Assembly (NCBI GenBank): GCA_963666995.1
Contig: OY762941.1
Coordinates: 2,356,001 to 2,420,000 of the forward strand
Length of the DNA: 64,000 nucleotides
Direction: 5' to 3'
Origin: Syntrophobacter sp963666995
GTDB lineage: Bacteria > Desulfobacterota > Syntrophobacteria > Syntrophobacterales > Syntrophobacteraceae
The notes under the pieces were generated by a model that searched no databases, was not told where the DNA came from, and saw nothing but the letters and a program-made list of their open reading frames with translations. The position numbers and the translations under genes are program-made. Position 1 is the first letter of the stretch; the number at the start of each line of letters is the position of its first letter. Positions 1-9,154 of the stretch are shown piece after piece.

Positions 1-28
1 ACCAATGACCATAGTGTTATAGTCGGGT

Positions 29-56
29 AGACGAGGGCAGGCAACTACCCTCGTCT
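29..56 (-). terminator. Hairpin downstream of folD
   Basis: Nine-base-pair perfect stem (29-37 with 48-56, core gacgaggg/ccctcgtc) with a 10-nt loop, starting about 10 bases after the folD stop. No T-run follows on the minus strand, so it may be a transcript-end stabilising hairpin rather than a classical intrinsic terminator. Confidence 0.35.
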
Positions 57-65
57 GCTCGACTG

Positions 66-956
66 TCAATCCCCGATGCCGTTGTGCAGCTTGCAGGCGC
101 GGACCGTATTTTTCATGAGCATGGTTATGGTCATCGGGCCCACGCCGCCAGGTACCGGCGTGATTGCGCCCGCCCGCTCAACGGCTTCATCAAAGGCGAC
201 GTCACCCTTGAGAATCCGTTTGCCGTCTGCGGTCTTCCCTACCTCGTTTACGCCGACGTCGATCACCACGGCCCCCGGTTTTATCCAGTCGCCTTTGACG
301 AACTCGGTCACACCGACCGCGGCGATCAATATGTCCGCCCGTTGCGCATGCCGTTTCACATCTTTTGAGCGGGAATGGCAGATCGTAACCGTGGCATCGG
401 CTCCGGGTGCCTTCTGCACGAGCATCATGGCAATCGGCTTACCCACTATGTTGGACCTTCCGATCACTACCACTTCCGCTCCCGAGATCCGGGTCCCGGA
501 GCGAACCAGCAGCTCCCGGATTCCCGCGGGGGTGCATGGAAGGTAATCGGGCTCACCGATCATGAGCTTGCCGACGTTCACCGGATGGAAGGCGTCGACA
601 TCTTTTCCGGGATCGATGGCAAGGAGAACCTTGTTCTCGTTGATATGTCGAGGCAGGGGCAGTTGCACAAGGATACCGTCGATTTTCGGATCCCTGTTGT
701 ACCGGTCTATCAGTTTCAGCAGCTCATCTTCTTCGACGGCAGCCGACTGGTTGTCCTGAATGGAGTAAAATCCCAGCTCGTAGGCAGTGTTTTGCTTCGC
801 GCGCACATAGCTCTGAGAGGCTGGATTTTCGCCCACGAGAATGGTCACGATCCCGGGCAAGACTCTGTGCATGGACTGTATCCGTTCAACCTCCGCTTTG
901 AGTTCAACCCGGATTTCCTTAGCTATTTCCGATCCTTTGAGCAGTCTGGCGGTCAT
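66..956 (-). CDS. folD: Bifunctional methylene-THF dehydrogenase / methenyl-THF cyclohydrolase FolD
   Basis: Cytoplasmic enzyme that interconverts 5,10-methylene-, 5,10-methenyl- and 10-formyl-tetrahydrofolate with NAD(P). The protein is 296 residues, normal for FolD. The YxxxK catalytic motif is at Tyr50/Lys54, the dinucleotide-binding stretch GRSNIVGKP is near residue 167, and PGGVGPMT is near the C-terminus. The ATG at 956 is preceded by aaggag six bases upstream, so I chose it over a reading 28 codons longer that has no ribosome site. It lies 99 bp downstream of fhs on the same strand, so the two probably form one C1-folate operon serving formate assimilation or oxidation (Wood-Ljungdahl methyl branch). 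Identification by motifs is firm. Confidence 0.97.
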   Translation of the reverse strand: MTARLLKGSEIAKEIRVELKAEVERIQSMHRVLPGIVTILVGENPASQSYVRAKQNTAYELGFYSIQDNQSAAVEEDELLKLIDRYNRDPKIDGILVQLPLPRHINENKVLLAIDPGKDVDAFHPVNVGKLMIGEPDYLPCTPAGIRELLVRSGTRISGAEVVVIGRSNIVGKPIAMMLVQKAPGADATVTICHSRSKDVKRHAQRADILIAAVGVTEFVKGDWIKPGAVVIDVGVNEVGKTADGKRILKGDVAFDEAVERAGAITPVPGGVGPMTITMLMKNTVRACKLHNGIGD

Positions 957-1055
957 ATTGTTCTCCTTCAAGAAGACGAACTGTTTCTCCCGGGTTCCGC
1001 TTCTCCGCTGCAACCGTCCACCCGGGAGGCACCCGCTCATTCAAGAAACGCCACG

Positions 1056-2819
1056 TTAAAATAATCCTTTGACTTTGCCGGTCTGGACATCGACGTCGAT
1101 TTTCCGAAAAGCGGGATTCGAACCGGTTCCCGGCATGAGACTGATAGTGCCGGCACACGGACAAAGAAACTTCGCACCCGAATAGATCAGGATGTCTCGA
1201 ACGGGAAGGACCCATCCTTTGGGAACGCCCTTGATGGTGGGGTCATGAGTGAGACTCAGGTGGGTCTTCACCATCATGGTCGCGTAATCATCGTATTTTG
1301 AATCGGCTTCAAGCATCCTGGCTTTAGCGTCGGCCTCCGGCGCCCATGAGACTCCGTCCGCGCCGTATACTTCCCGCGCGATCAAGGCTACCCGTTCCCT
1401 CAATTTCATCTCCAGGGGATAGAGGAATCCAAAGTGGTTCTCCTCCCGGCAGGCGTCGAGCACGGCATCGGCAAGCTCAAGGGCGCCTTCCCCGCCTCTG
1501 GCCCAGTGTTCCGAAACAGCGCAACGCGCACCGGCGCGTTCGGCGTATTTTTTGACGAGTGCGATTTCGTCGGCGGTGTCTGTGTGAAATGCATTGATGC
1601 AAACCACCGGGTTGATTCCCGCCTTGCGGATGGTCCCAATATGGTGAACCATATTGGGAATACCCTTTTCGAGCAGACCGAGATTTTCTTTCGTATACGC
1701 TTCAGGCAGCGAAATTCCAGGAACAACCCGGGGCCCCCCTCCGTGCATTTTCAGCGCCCGGATGGTGGTGGTGAGGACGGAGACATGGGGTTTCAGACCA
1801 CTGTAGCGGCATTTCACGTTCCAGAATTTTTCAAATCCGATGTCGGCCGCAAAACCGCTTTCCGTAACGTGGTAGTCGAACATCTTGAGACCCAGCCGGT
1901 CGGCAATGATGGATGACTGTCCGACGGCGATGTTTGCAAACGGCCCCGCATGCACCATGCAGGGCTGGTATTCGGCGGTAGACATCAAAGTGGGATTGAT
2001 GGTGTTTCTCATGAAGGCCGTCATTGCCCCTCCGACTTCGAGATCACCCGCAGTCACCGGGTTTCCGCGTTTGTCGAAGGCGACGGTGATCTCATCCAGC
2101 CTTTTTCGCAGGTCGGCCAGATCGTTTACGACGGCCAAAATAGCCATCAATTCGGAGCTGACCGCAATGCCGAATCTTGACTGCATCATGAAACCGTCCT
2201 GTCTCCCGCCGATTCCGATGATGATATTGCGGAGACTTTGAGCGCAGAAATCGATCACCCAACCCATTTCCACACGGGATGGGTCGATATCCAGACGGCG
2301 CATGCCGCTCAAACGTTGCAGTTGTTCGTCGCTGTAGTTGCGCTCATGCTGCATCCGGGATGTCAACGCAACCATTGCAAGGTTGTGCGCGTTCATAATG
2401 TCGTTTATGTCGCCGGTGAGTCCCATGGAAAACTCAGTCATGGGAATAAGCAGGGCGTTGCCGCCCCCGGCAGCGGTTCCTTTGATGTTCATAGTCGGTC
2501 CGCCTGACGGTTGCCGGAGGCATCCGCCCACATTCTTGCCTCTTTTGCCCAGCCCTTCCATGAGGCCCACCGAGGTGGTGCTCTTTCCTTCCCCTAAAGG
2601 AGTTGGAGTAATGGCAGTGACCTCAATGTATTTCCCATCGGGACGATTCGCCAGTCGATCGCTGATCCGGATGAAGTCAAGCTTGGAAAGCCTCCCCATT
2701 GGAAGGATCTCGTCTCTCTGAAGTCCGAGCCTCTCCTGCCATTCCCAGGGTGAGGGCATGTTCTTCTCTGCTTGTTCGGAAATTTGCCAGTCTTTAAGTT
2801 CAGTCGCGTCATACGGCAT
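1056..2819 (-). CDS. fhs: Formate--tetrahydrofolate ligase
   Basis: ATP-dependent ligase making 10-formyl-THF from formate and THF (reversible, so it can also yield ATP). It has 587 residues, slightly longer than the usual 555-560 because of an N-terminal extension seen in many bacterial enzymes. The nucleotide-binding motif TPTPLGEGKST is at residues 71-81, followed by the conserved glycine-rich NIKGTAAGGG region and TTIRALKMHGG. A gggaga site sits about six bases before the ATG. It is first gene of the fhs-folD pair. In anaerobes this pair works with formate dehydrogenase and methylene-THF reductase, none of which are in this window. The family assignment is secure; the physiological direction (formate consumption or production) cannot be read from sequence. 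Confidence 0.97.
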   Translation of the reverse strand: MPYDATELKDWQISEQAEKNMPSPWEWQERLGLQRDEILPMGRLSKLDFIRISDRLANRPDGKYIEVTAITPTPLGEGKSTTSVGLMEGLGKRGKNVGGCLRQPSGGPTMNIKGTAAGGGNALLIPMTEFSMGLTGDINDIMNAHNLAMVALTSRMQHERNYSDEQLQRLSGMRRLDIDPSRVEMGWVIDFCAQSLRNIIIGIGGRQDGFMMQSRFGIAVSSELMAILAVVNDLADLRKRLDEITVAFDKRGNPVTAGDLEVGGAMTAFMRNTINPTLMSTAEYQPCMVHAGPFANIAVGQSSIIADRLGLKMFDYHVTESGFAADIGFEKFWNVKCRYSGLKPHVSVLTTTIRALKMHGGGPRVVPGISLPEAYTKENLGLLEKGIPNMVHHIGTIRKAGINPVVCINAFHTDTADEIALVKKYAERAGARCAVSEHWARGGEGALELADAVLDACREENHFGFLYPLEMKLRERVALIAREVYGADGVSWAPEADAKARMLEADSKYDDYATMMVKTHLSLTHDPTIKGVPKGWVLPVRDILIYSGAKFLCPCAGTISLMPGTGSNPAFRKIDVDVQTGKVKGLF

Positions 2820-3262
2820 GTCGGTCTCCCGTTATCTTGCTTTGAACGTTCAAGGAAATAAACAGCATGGAAATGAAAACGATATTGCATTGCCGCAACC
2901 GGCGGCCCCTCTTCGAAACACCTCCGGGCGGACGGATCGGCGGAAAAGAATCTTCAGGCACGAACCTGGATGTCGAAGAAGATGCATCGTCGTTATGGCG
3001 AATCAGGTGGACAGTCGGTCTCTGCCTGTAAACGATGGGATCAAAAGACACTGCAGTGAACCATACCCTTACGGTAGATGTGACACGGCAATGACAAGCC
3101 GGCGGCCCGAATCGCCACAGCATCGCAAATAGTGGACGTAGATCCGCACTGCAATATCCACATTATTCCTCTCCTACAATGGATATCAGCCATTAATAAC
3201 TGCAAAACTGTCACGCATTATGAAATTGATTTGGATATTTGGAATAGATATATATTCTTGAG
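2820..3262. other. Intergenic region upstream of fhs
   Basis: About 440 bp between the fhs start and the GntR stop. The part from 3130 to 3262 is AT-rich and likely holds the fhs promoter, but I could not pick a convincing -35/-10 pair. The open frames here have no ribosome sites or recognisable protein features and look non-coding. No known riboswitch was recognised. Confidence 0.5.
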
Positions 3263-4012
3263 TCATTCTATGCCATCTGAAATGTCTCTGAGTCTATCCC
3301 TTAGCAAGGCCTCCAAAGCCTTCTTCTTTGTATTGAACAGATGCTCTCTCATTCGCTTTTTGGCTTCAGCTTTATCCTTCTTCTTAATGGCATACAGGAT
3401 CTTTTCATGATCCGATATCAGGATTCTCCGTACTCTTGGATATTTCAGTGCTATAGCCCTACTGATCAATACGCGATCTACCATACTGCTCAGAATTTTT
3501 TCCAGATATGGACTTTTTGCTCCAATAAACATAATATTATGAAAATCCGAAAGCGCATAGTTCAAGTTACCTCTATCATCATTTGCTAAGAAGATCTTGC
3601 AGTCTTCTATATTCTTCTCCAGCTTTTGTATCAACTGGTCGTTACAGTTAGCAACCAGTTTATCAATGAGCAGATTATTGAGAAGGACTCGTATCTCCGC
3701 AAATTCATCCAGTTCTTCCTCTGACGGGCGCCTGACACAGAAGTAGCTGTTGTCCTTTTTTGTGACCAGGCCCTCCTGCACCAACTGGAAGATGGCTTCC
3801 CGGATCGGTGTGCGACTCACTCCGAAAAGCTTTGCCAGAGAATCCTCGGTCAGGCGCTGATCGAAGCTGATCGTCCCGTCGATCACAGCTTTCTTGATTT
3901 CCTGATAGATATGCTTCTGTGAACTCTTCCGGCGTACGGTCTCAGGTTTGCCCGCTTCTATTGCGACAGGTTCCATCACAGGGTGCTCCGAATCATACGT
4001 GTCAATACCCAT
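3263..4012 (-). CDS. GntR-family transcriptional regulator with FCD domain
   Basis: A 249-residue DNA-binding regulator. Residues about 31-95 form the winged helix (DGTISFDQRLTEDSLAKLFG then VSRTPIREA, the typical GntR recognition helix), and residues about 100-225 are an all-helical FCD ligand-binding domain. FCD regulators commonly bind carboxylic acids and repress neighbouring uptake or catabolic operons. The ATG at 4012 has only a weak ribosome site; a second Met at residue 13 is possible. The gene is AT-richer than its neighbours, which may reflect transfer. The cognate operon is not shown, but three TTGTATACAA-like palindromes at 14170-14277 fit this subfamily's usual operator, so the ABC/ferredoxin operon ending at 8038 is a candidate target (inference). 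Confidence 0.9.
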   Translation of the reverse strand: MGIDTYDSEHPVMEPVAIEAGKPETVRRKSSQKHIYQEIKKAVIDGTISFDQRLTEDSLAKLFGVSRTPIREAIFQLVQEGLVTKKDNSYFCVRRPSEEELDEFAEIRVLLNNLLIDKLVANCNDQLIQKLEKNIEDCKIFLANDDRGNLNYALSDFHNIMFIGAKSPYLEKILSSMVDRVLISRAIALKYPRVRRILISDHEKILYAIKKKDKAEAKKRMREHLFNTKKKALEALLRDRLRDISDGIE

Positions 4013-4030
4013 TGGTCATTCCGGTGAGCC

Positions 4031-4080
4031 GAAAAGGGAGGAGGGCATCGATTAAACCGAGCCGAAGACGGCTCTCCTCC
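4031..4080 (-). terminator. Intrinsic terminator after the chaperonin gene
   Basis: Inner stem GAGCCG-AAGA-CGGCTC (4059-4074) nested in an outer stem ggaggag/ctcctcc (4037-4043 with 4074-4080). On the minus strand it is followed by cttttc. It lies between the chaperonin stop at 4154 and the GntR start, so it likely ends the chaperonin transcript. Confidence 0.5.
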
Positions 4081-4153
4081 TGAAAAGGCTGAGAGCCGTG
4101 CACGGCGTGAAATTCGCATCTGATCTTCACTCATTATTTCGAAATCCTAAATC

Positions 4154-5779
4154 CTATTGCATTTTCCCCGGTGCGGACATGCCCTCCGGTATGGGCAGAC
4201 TCAGTTTCGTCGCGGCAATTATGTCGTTTATCCTCAGGATCATGAGCGCCAGCTCGCTGGCGGAAATGACGGCCTGTTTCTTTACCAGCAGCGGCTCGAT
4301 CACATTTTCTTCGTACAGGTCCTTCACCTTTCCGGTAAAAGCGTCAAAGCCGACTTTCGATCCCATTTTAGCATTCAGCGACTGCATTTCAACGAGTATC
4401 TCAAGCGGATTGTATCCGGCGTTTTCCGCAAGAGCCTTGGGAATGACCTCCAGCGCCCTGGCAAATGCCGCGATGCCCAGCCGCTCAATGCCCTCGACTC
4501 CCTCCGCGAATTGCCTGAGCCGTGAGGCCAGCTCCACCTCAGCCGAACCTCCACCGGCCAATACTTTGCGGGTCAATATGGCGGCGGGCAAAGTCCCGAA
4601 ACAGTCCTCGATGACCCTTTCGACCTCGTCGACAATATGTTTTGTGCCCCCGCGGATCAGAATGCTGGCGGCCTTGGGCTCGCGGCATTCCTGCACGAAG
4701 ACCATCATCGTCCCATCGATATTCTTTTCTTCGATCAAACCGGCATAGCCCAGGGAAGTTTCATCCAGTTCGTCGATATTGTTGACGATGGTTGCTCCAG
4801 TGGCCTTGGCGAGCATCTCCATGTCGCTCCGCCGGACTCTTCGAACGGCCAATATGCCTTCTTTTGCCAAAAGATACACGCAGTAATCGTCAATTCCCTT
4901 TTCAGCGAATATCACGTTCGCGCCTGCCTTCTTTACCTGAGCCACTATCCCTTTGAGGACTGAAACACGCTCCTGGAAAAAGGCTTTCAACTGGCTGGGA
5001 TCCGTTACACTGATCTTTGCGTCAACGGTCTTGCCCTTATATTCCAACGCCGAGTTGACGAGGGCGATCTTTGCCTGCAAAACCGTGGACGGCATGGAGA
5101 CGTGGGCCTTTTCCTTGCTCAACACCACACCTCGGACCAACTCGGTATCTTCGACCGCCGCGCCTTCTTTCTTTTCGGTCTTTATGAAATTCACGTCAAC
5201 GCGGCGTGCGCCGTCTTCACCGTCCGACACACTGCGGACCGCGTCCACAACGATATCCGACAGATGATCTTTCGCCTTTTCGACCCCCTTGCCCGTCATG
5301 GTTGTCAAGGCGATGGCTCTGAGAGTTGGAAGGTCATCGGATATGGTCACTCCGATCTCTTCGAAAATCTCGAGACAACGCTCCAGAGCCATACGATAGC
5401 CCTTGGAAATGACAACGGGATGGATGCCCAGGTCAATGAGGGCTTCCGCTTCCTTCAGCAATTCGCCGGCCATCACAACTACGGTCGTGGTCCCATCGCC
5501 CACGGAAGCTTCCTGGGTCCTGGCCACCTCTATCATCATCTTTGCAATGGGATGCTTGACGTCCATTTCTCTCATAATGGTGGCGCCGTCGTTGGTTACC
5601 AGCACGTCCCCCAGGGAATCGACCAACATCTTGTCCATTCCCATCGGACCGAGGGTGGTGCGGACGGTTTCCGCAATCGTGCGGGCGGCCATGATGTTCA
5701 TTCTCATGGCGTCTCTGCCTCTGGTACGTTCGGCACCGTCAGCAAATATTGAGGGGGGTCCCATCTTATTTTCAGACAT
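4154..5779 (-). CDS. Archaeal-type (group II-like, thermosome) chaperonin
   Basis: A 541-residue ATP-dependent folding machine subunit of the thermosome/CCT type rather than GroEL. Visible family signatures are TTLGPMGMDKMLVDSLGDVL, NDGATI (63-68), HPIAKMMIEVARTQ, catalytic GDGTTT (94-99), the equatorial GGGSAEVELA and LAENAGYNPLEI, and the C-terminal ILRINDIIAA. Group II rings have a built-in lid and need no GroES. The upstream ATG at 5800 has no ribosome site, whereas the ATG at 5779 has aaggtg six bases before it, so I chose 5779. This family is usual in archaea; archaeal-like chaperonins have been reported in a minority of anaerobic bacteria, mainly Firmicutes. It follows a 588-residue unknown gene on the same strand with about 170 bp between. 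Horizontal origin is likely (inference). Confidence 0.93.
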   Translation of the reverse strand: MSENKMGPPSIFADGAERTRGRDAMRMNIMAARTIAETVRTTLGPMGMDKMLVDSLGDVLVTNDGATIMREMDVKHPIAKMMIEVARTQEASVGDGTTTVVVMAGELLKEAEALIDLGIHPVVISKGYRMALERCLEIFEEIGVTISDDLPTLRAIALTTMTGKGVEKAKDHLSDIVVDAVRSVSDGEDGARRVDVNFIKTEKKEGAAVEDTELVRGVVLSKEKAHVSMPSTVLQAKIALVNSALEYKGKTVDAKISVTDPSQLKAFFQERVSVLKGIVAQVKKAGANVIFAEKGIDDYCVYLLAKEGILAVRRVRRSDMEMLAKATGATIVNNIDELDETSLGYAGLIEEKNIDGTMMVFVQECREPKAASILIRGGTKHIVDEVERVIEDCFGTLPAAILTRKVLAGGGSAEVELASRLRQFAEGVEGIERLGIAAFARALEVIPKALAENAGYNPLEILVEMQSLNAKMGSKVGFDAFTGKVKDLYEENVIEPLLVKKQAVISASELALMILRINDIIAATKLSLPIPEGMSAPGKMQ

Positions 5780-5948
5780 GGTATTCACCTTTTTGCTCAT
5801 ATACTGGAAAACATATCATCGCGGAAATATGCAATTTGGAGCTTCCTGGGATTCTGCCTTCCCGCGGGGAAAAATAAGCCTCTTTTTCAGTATTACCGGA
5901 GGGTGGATCGGTATCCGGGTATGGATGCAGCGATTCGACCGGGCAATC

Positions 5949-7715
5949 CTATTTGTAAAAGTCGACGGCAAGGCGCGCCACCTCCGCGGCTCGTTGAGCG
6001 CCGCCGGGCAGGCCGCCTGTCGCCAGTGAACCTCGAGAAGCCGCTTCCTTGGCAAGGTCTTCAGGAGAGCCGACCCCCAGAATCGCCGCGGTGGCCACAG
6101 GTACCAGCAGGTCGACAAGAGTATGTCCGTTTACGAGCAATTCTCCCACGGCCGGAGCGACCACCGGGAGCACATCCAGGAGCTTCCGGTTCTTGTCCAA
6201 AACCGCAGAGGGGATAACCTCATGCACAAACTTCTCCAGAACGAATTCCTCTCCGTCTATTTTTACGGACACATCCACGTCAGGATCGAGGACATAGAAT
6301 AATTTTCCCGGCTTGCCGGACCTTCGCGCCCCACCGGCCAGTCTGTTGATTTTGATTTCAACCGGTTTCCCCAAGTTTTTCGACATGATTGCCGAAGCCC
6401 CCGTTTCTATCTTCTGCGTCTGCTCCTTTTCGAGCATGGAAATGATCTCCATGAGACTTTTTCCATCATTGATCCCTCTTACCGTCTTCTCGACACGGTC
6501 ATCAATGGCTTTTTCGACTACCGGATTGGTGGCCAGAAGCACCGCCTGGGAAACTCTGCCGCTCCGAAGCTGTTCCACCATGCGGGCAACGGTATTTGCC
6601 TCAAAGCTCGCATATTCCGGGTTGATGAATCCGAGTTTGTTCTTTGCGATCACTTCGGCGGCGCTTTCAGCGGACCCACCCTGAGCAATCGCCCTTAAAG
6701 CAAGAGAAGCGTCGGCGGCACAGTGCCCGATGGGGGCTGTTTTCGGGCCGCCGCTGCTGCCGCAGCCGATCGCTGCATTTTCATCGAATACGGCGATCAG
6801 TTCATGAAACACCAGCATGCCGATGACGGTCGGGGAGCCCATGTCTTTGAAGATCATCCCGAGGTCGCCGACAAAGTTCGCCGTTTTGAGTTCCTCTCCG
6901 GTTACCTTGAAATGCAAAACCTCCGGCAGACCGGCGGCTTTCATGCCGCCCAGCCCGGCAACGGTGGACGTATATATCTTGAAGGAGGAACCGAAGCGAT
7001 CGGGCATGACGGCGTCGGGATGAACGATTTCCAGCGCGGCGGCCGCTCCGAGCACCGCTGAAATCAGCGGATTCGGTCTCATGCCGGCCCCCGTATACGC
7101 TTTCATCATGGCGGAAGCGCCAATGAAAGCCGCATTTTCCGCAATCTCCGGGAAAATGTAATCTTCACCCAGCGTACTGTGGCCGCAGAGCGGACCCCCT
7201 CCAACTCCCGGGGGTACGGTTGCACCGTTGACGGATGTCAGCTTGCCGTCGAGCATGGCCTCATAGATTTTCCAGACCGCGGGAAAGCCGCTGATGCGAT
7301 TGTTTGATTTGGGTGTCGGGATGGTGAGCACGCCCCCTCTTTGAACTCCTGCGATGAGGCGGGCCATGGCGCCCAGTTTACGGTTGCCTGACGGTACGCC
7401 CGCTCTCACGTTCGAGCCGGCAATGTAGCATAGCGTCGCCGAGATGAGGGCCGCATTGGACGGGTCCGCCCCGCTCTCCATCGCCGCATGCACACCCGCG
7501 GCCACGACGGAATCCATTTGCGTTGTTGTCTGGTTCAATGCCTCAACCTTGAGACGCTTCCCTCCGAGGATTTCGTCGGCAATTGCGTTGGCAGCGCAGA
7601 AAGCCGCGACGTTCAGCATCCCGTGACCTCCCGCCAACGCCTTTATGGAATCCCCCGTCATCAACTCGGGACGCAGAAGAGTGGCTGCCCGTACCGCACC
7701 GACTATATCTCCCAT
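5949..7715 (-). CDS. Conserved-looking protein of unknown function, 588 residues, upstream of chaperonin
   Basis: I do not recognise this family. It is a soluble, Gly/Ala-rich protein with no signal peptide or clear membrane segment. It has many glycine-rich turns (GNRKLGAM, VPPGVGGGPLCGHS near 168-180, GCGSSGGPKTAPIGHCAAD near 317-335) that look like ligand- or cofactor-binding loops, and cysteines near 40, 96, 177, 318 and 332. The C-terminal third (after about residue 440) looks like a separate alpha/beta domain. The ribosome site aaggag is six bases before the ATG. It is transcribed toward the chaperonin gene, so it may be co-expressed and could be a chaperonin client or a partner enzyme; that is speculation. 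The glycine-loop style is loosely reminiscent of serine-dehydratase-like enzymes, but I found no diagnostic motif. Confidence 0.75.
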   Translation of the reverse strand: MGDIVGAVRAATLLRPELMTGDSIKALAGGHGMLNVAAFCAANAIADEILGGKRLKVEALNQTTTQMDSVVAAGVHAAMESGADPSNAALISATLCYIAGSNVRAGVPSGNRKLGAMARLIAGVQRGGVLTIPTPKSNNRISGFPAVWKIYEAMLDGKLTSVNGATVPPGVGGGPLCGHSTLGEDYIFPEIAENAAFIGASAMMKAYTGAGMRPNPLISAVLGAAAALEIVHPDAVMPDRFGSSFKIYTSTVAGLGGMKAAGLPEVLHFKVTGEELKTANFVGDLGMIFKDMGSPTVIGMLVFHELIAVFDENAAIGCGSSGGPKTAPIGHCAADASLALRAIAQGGSAESAAEVIAKNKLGFINPEYASFEANTVARMVEQLRSGRVSQAVLLATNPVVEKAIDDRVEKTVRGINDGKSLMEIISMLEKEQTQKIETGASAIMSKNLGKPVEIKINRLAGGARRSGKPGKLFYVLDPDVDVSVKIDGEEFVLEKFVHEVIPSAVLDKNRKLLDVLPVVAPAVGELLVNGHTLVDLLVPVATAAILGVGSPEDLAKEAASRGSLATGGLPGGAQRAAEVARLAVDFYK

Positions 7716-7831
7716 CTAATACTCCTTGTGACTTTAAACGAAACAAGCATTGCATCCTATAAAAGTTCGCGCAGTTCAAAAAAGCCGTTCGTCAGGCATC
7801 GAAGACAGAACGCAGCTTGAAATCAGGTGGA

Positions 7832-7886
7832 GACCCGGGTTGGGCGGGCCGGGTGAGAACGCCTCACCGGGCCGGCAACCCGGGTC
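7832..7886 (-). terminator. Long GC-rich hairpin downstream of the ABC operon
   Basis: Outer 11-bp perfect stem gacccgggttg (7832-7842) with caacccgggtc (7876-7886), and an inner 11-bp stem with one mismatch (ggccgggtgag with ctcaccgggcc, 7848-7873). It lies in the 320-bp gap between the binding-protein stop (8038) and the next gene start (7715). No T-run follows on the minus strand. The rest of the gap holds only a small hairpin (7932-7946) and no gene I can support. Confidence 0.5.
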
Positions 7887-8037
7887 TTTGCCGATTATCC
7901 CTCTCAGGCGGCGGTTCTATGGGTTTTTTCGGGGACTCTGAGTCCCACGCATGTCCCGGGGGGACACCCCGACGGTAACCGCGCCGCACGCTGCACCCGC
8001 TCTACCGGGCGCAGGGAGAGAGATGATAGTGTCCGCT

Positions 8038-9072
8038 TCACTCCGGTACGCCTTCCTTGTCCAGTTTCTGATAGTAGCCTGAGTCCGCCAGTTTCTTCTC
8101 GAAACTCGGATCGTACAGGTTGCTCCACCAGGTTTGCCGGTCCGGCTTGATTGCATCCGGATTTACTTTGCCTGCGTCGATGATCCCCTGCAGAAGCACA
8201 TTGGACGACTTCTCTTCGACAACGGGCGGCCAGGGGTAAATCATATTTGCATAGGCCTTTTTCAAAACCTCCTCGGTGTGCCCTGAATTGGCGGCAATGA
8301 CCTTGATGGCGGCATCGGGATGGTCCTTGATATACTTGGTGGCCTTGGCATTGATTCTTACTATCTTGTCCATGACATCAGGATGCGCGTTGATGAAGCT
8401 TCGCTTGACTATCCAGACACAGCACTGCTGGTCGGGGATGATCTCATTGGATGCGAACAGCACCTTGAATCCCGCCATTTCCATGACTTTCGTGGGCCAT
8501 GGTTCATAGCATATCACGGCCTTCACTTCTTTTTTCTTGGCAAAGATCGGCATATCCGTCGGATTGATGGTCACCTTCTTGACGGGAGTGTTGTACTTCT
8601 TTTCCAGCATGGTCAGGAGGGTGTGATGGTTTGAACCGATGCCCGGGTTCCCGACAGGCTGGTCTTTCAGATCCTCGAACTTTGTGATGGACGGATCGAC
8701 AACAAGTGCCGAGCCGCCATGGTTGAGGCTGTCGAAAACAACCACGTCCATCCCGCTCGCTCTTGCCGCCAGGGCACCCGATACCCCCACCAAGCCGAAG
8801 TCGCATTCACCTGCGCCAAAATGCTGCATGAGCATGCCCGCGCCGGAATACTGCAGCTTTTCCACTTCCAGGCCCTCATCGTCGAAGTAGCCTTTGGCGA
8901 GGCCTATCGGAAGCGCATACTGATGCAACTGGTCACCCACAAGAAATCCGATCTTCACCTTTTGCTTCGTTTTCGCTTCCGAACCACTCTGTGCATACCC
9001 TGTTCCCACAAGCACCATTGCACTCAGGAAAAGGAAAATGGTCAAAAGCCCAAGACGCCACTTACAGCTCAT
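8038..9072 (-). CDS. NitT/TauT-type ABC transporter substrate-binding protein
   Basis: A 344-residue periplasmic binding protein of the SsuA/TauA/NMT1 type. The N-terminal signal peptide (residues 1-27, LTIFLFLSAMVLVGTGYA) is followed by a fold with QYALPIGLAKGYFDDEGLEVE, typical of sulfonate/nitrate/thiamine-precursor binding proteins. A strong ribosome site (aaggaggagg) precedes the ATG. It is last gene of the minus-strand operon starting at 14124 and 83 bp after its ATPase gene, so it supplies ligand to the permease at 11008-11859. The ligand is unknown; the family takes sulfonates, nitrate, cyanate, pyrimidines, riboflavin and aromatic acids. The LarC-like, SCP2 and ferredoxin partners make an unusual substrate plausible. 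Confidence 0.9.
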   Translation of the reverse strand: MSCKWRLGLLTIFLFLSAMVLVGTGYAQSGSEAKTKQKVKIGFLVGDQLHQYALPIGLAKGYFDDEGLEVEKLQYSGAGMLMQHFGAGECDFGLVGVSGALAARASGMDVVVFDSLNHGGSALVVDPSITKFEDLKDQPVGNPGIGSNHHTLLTMLEKKYNTPVKKVTINPTDMPIFAKKKEVKAVICYEPWPTKVMEMAGFKVLFASNEIIPDQQCCVWIVKRSFINAHPDVMDKIVRINAKATKYIKDHPDAAIKVIAANSGHTEEVLKKAYANMIYPWPPVVEEKSSNVLLQGIIDAGKVNPDAIKPDRQTWWSNLYDPSFEKKLADSGYYQKLDKEGVPE

Positions 9073-9154
9073 AATGTTGCCTCCTCCTTTGAACGGTTGC
9101 AGTACACTTGCTGCCTTCCGGCAGATCCCGGTGTCGGGTTGAATCGGGTAACAG

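Noticed and set aside
2809..3123. 104-codon frame in the fhs upstream region
   Set aside because: Overlaps the fhs start region, lacks a ribosome site and looks like non-coding DNA.
7932..7946. Small hairpin gggact-ctg-agtccc
   Set aside because: The T-run lies on the wrong side for a terminator of either neighbouring gene.
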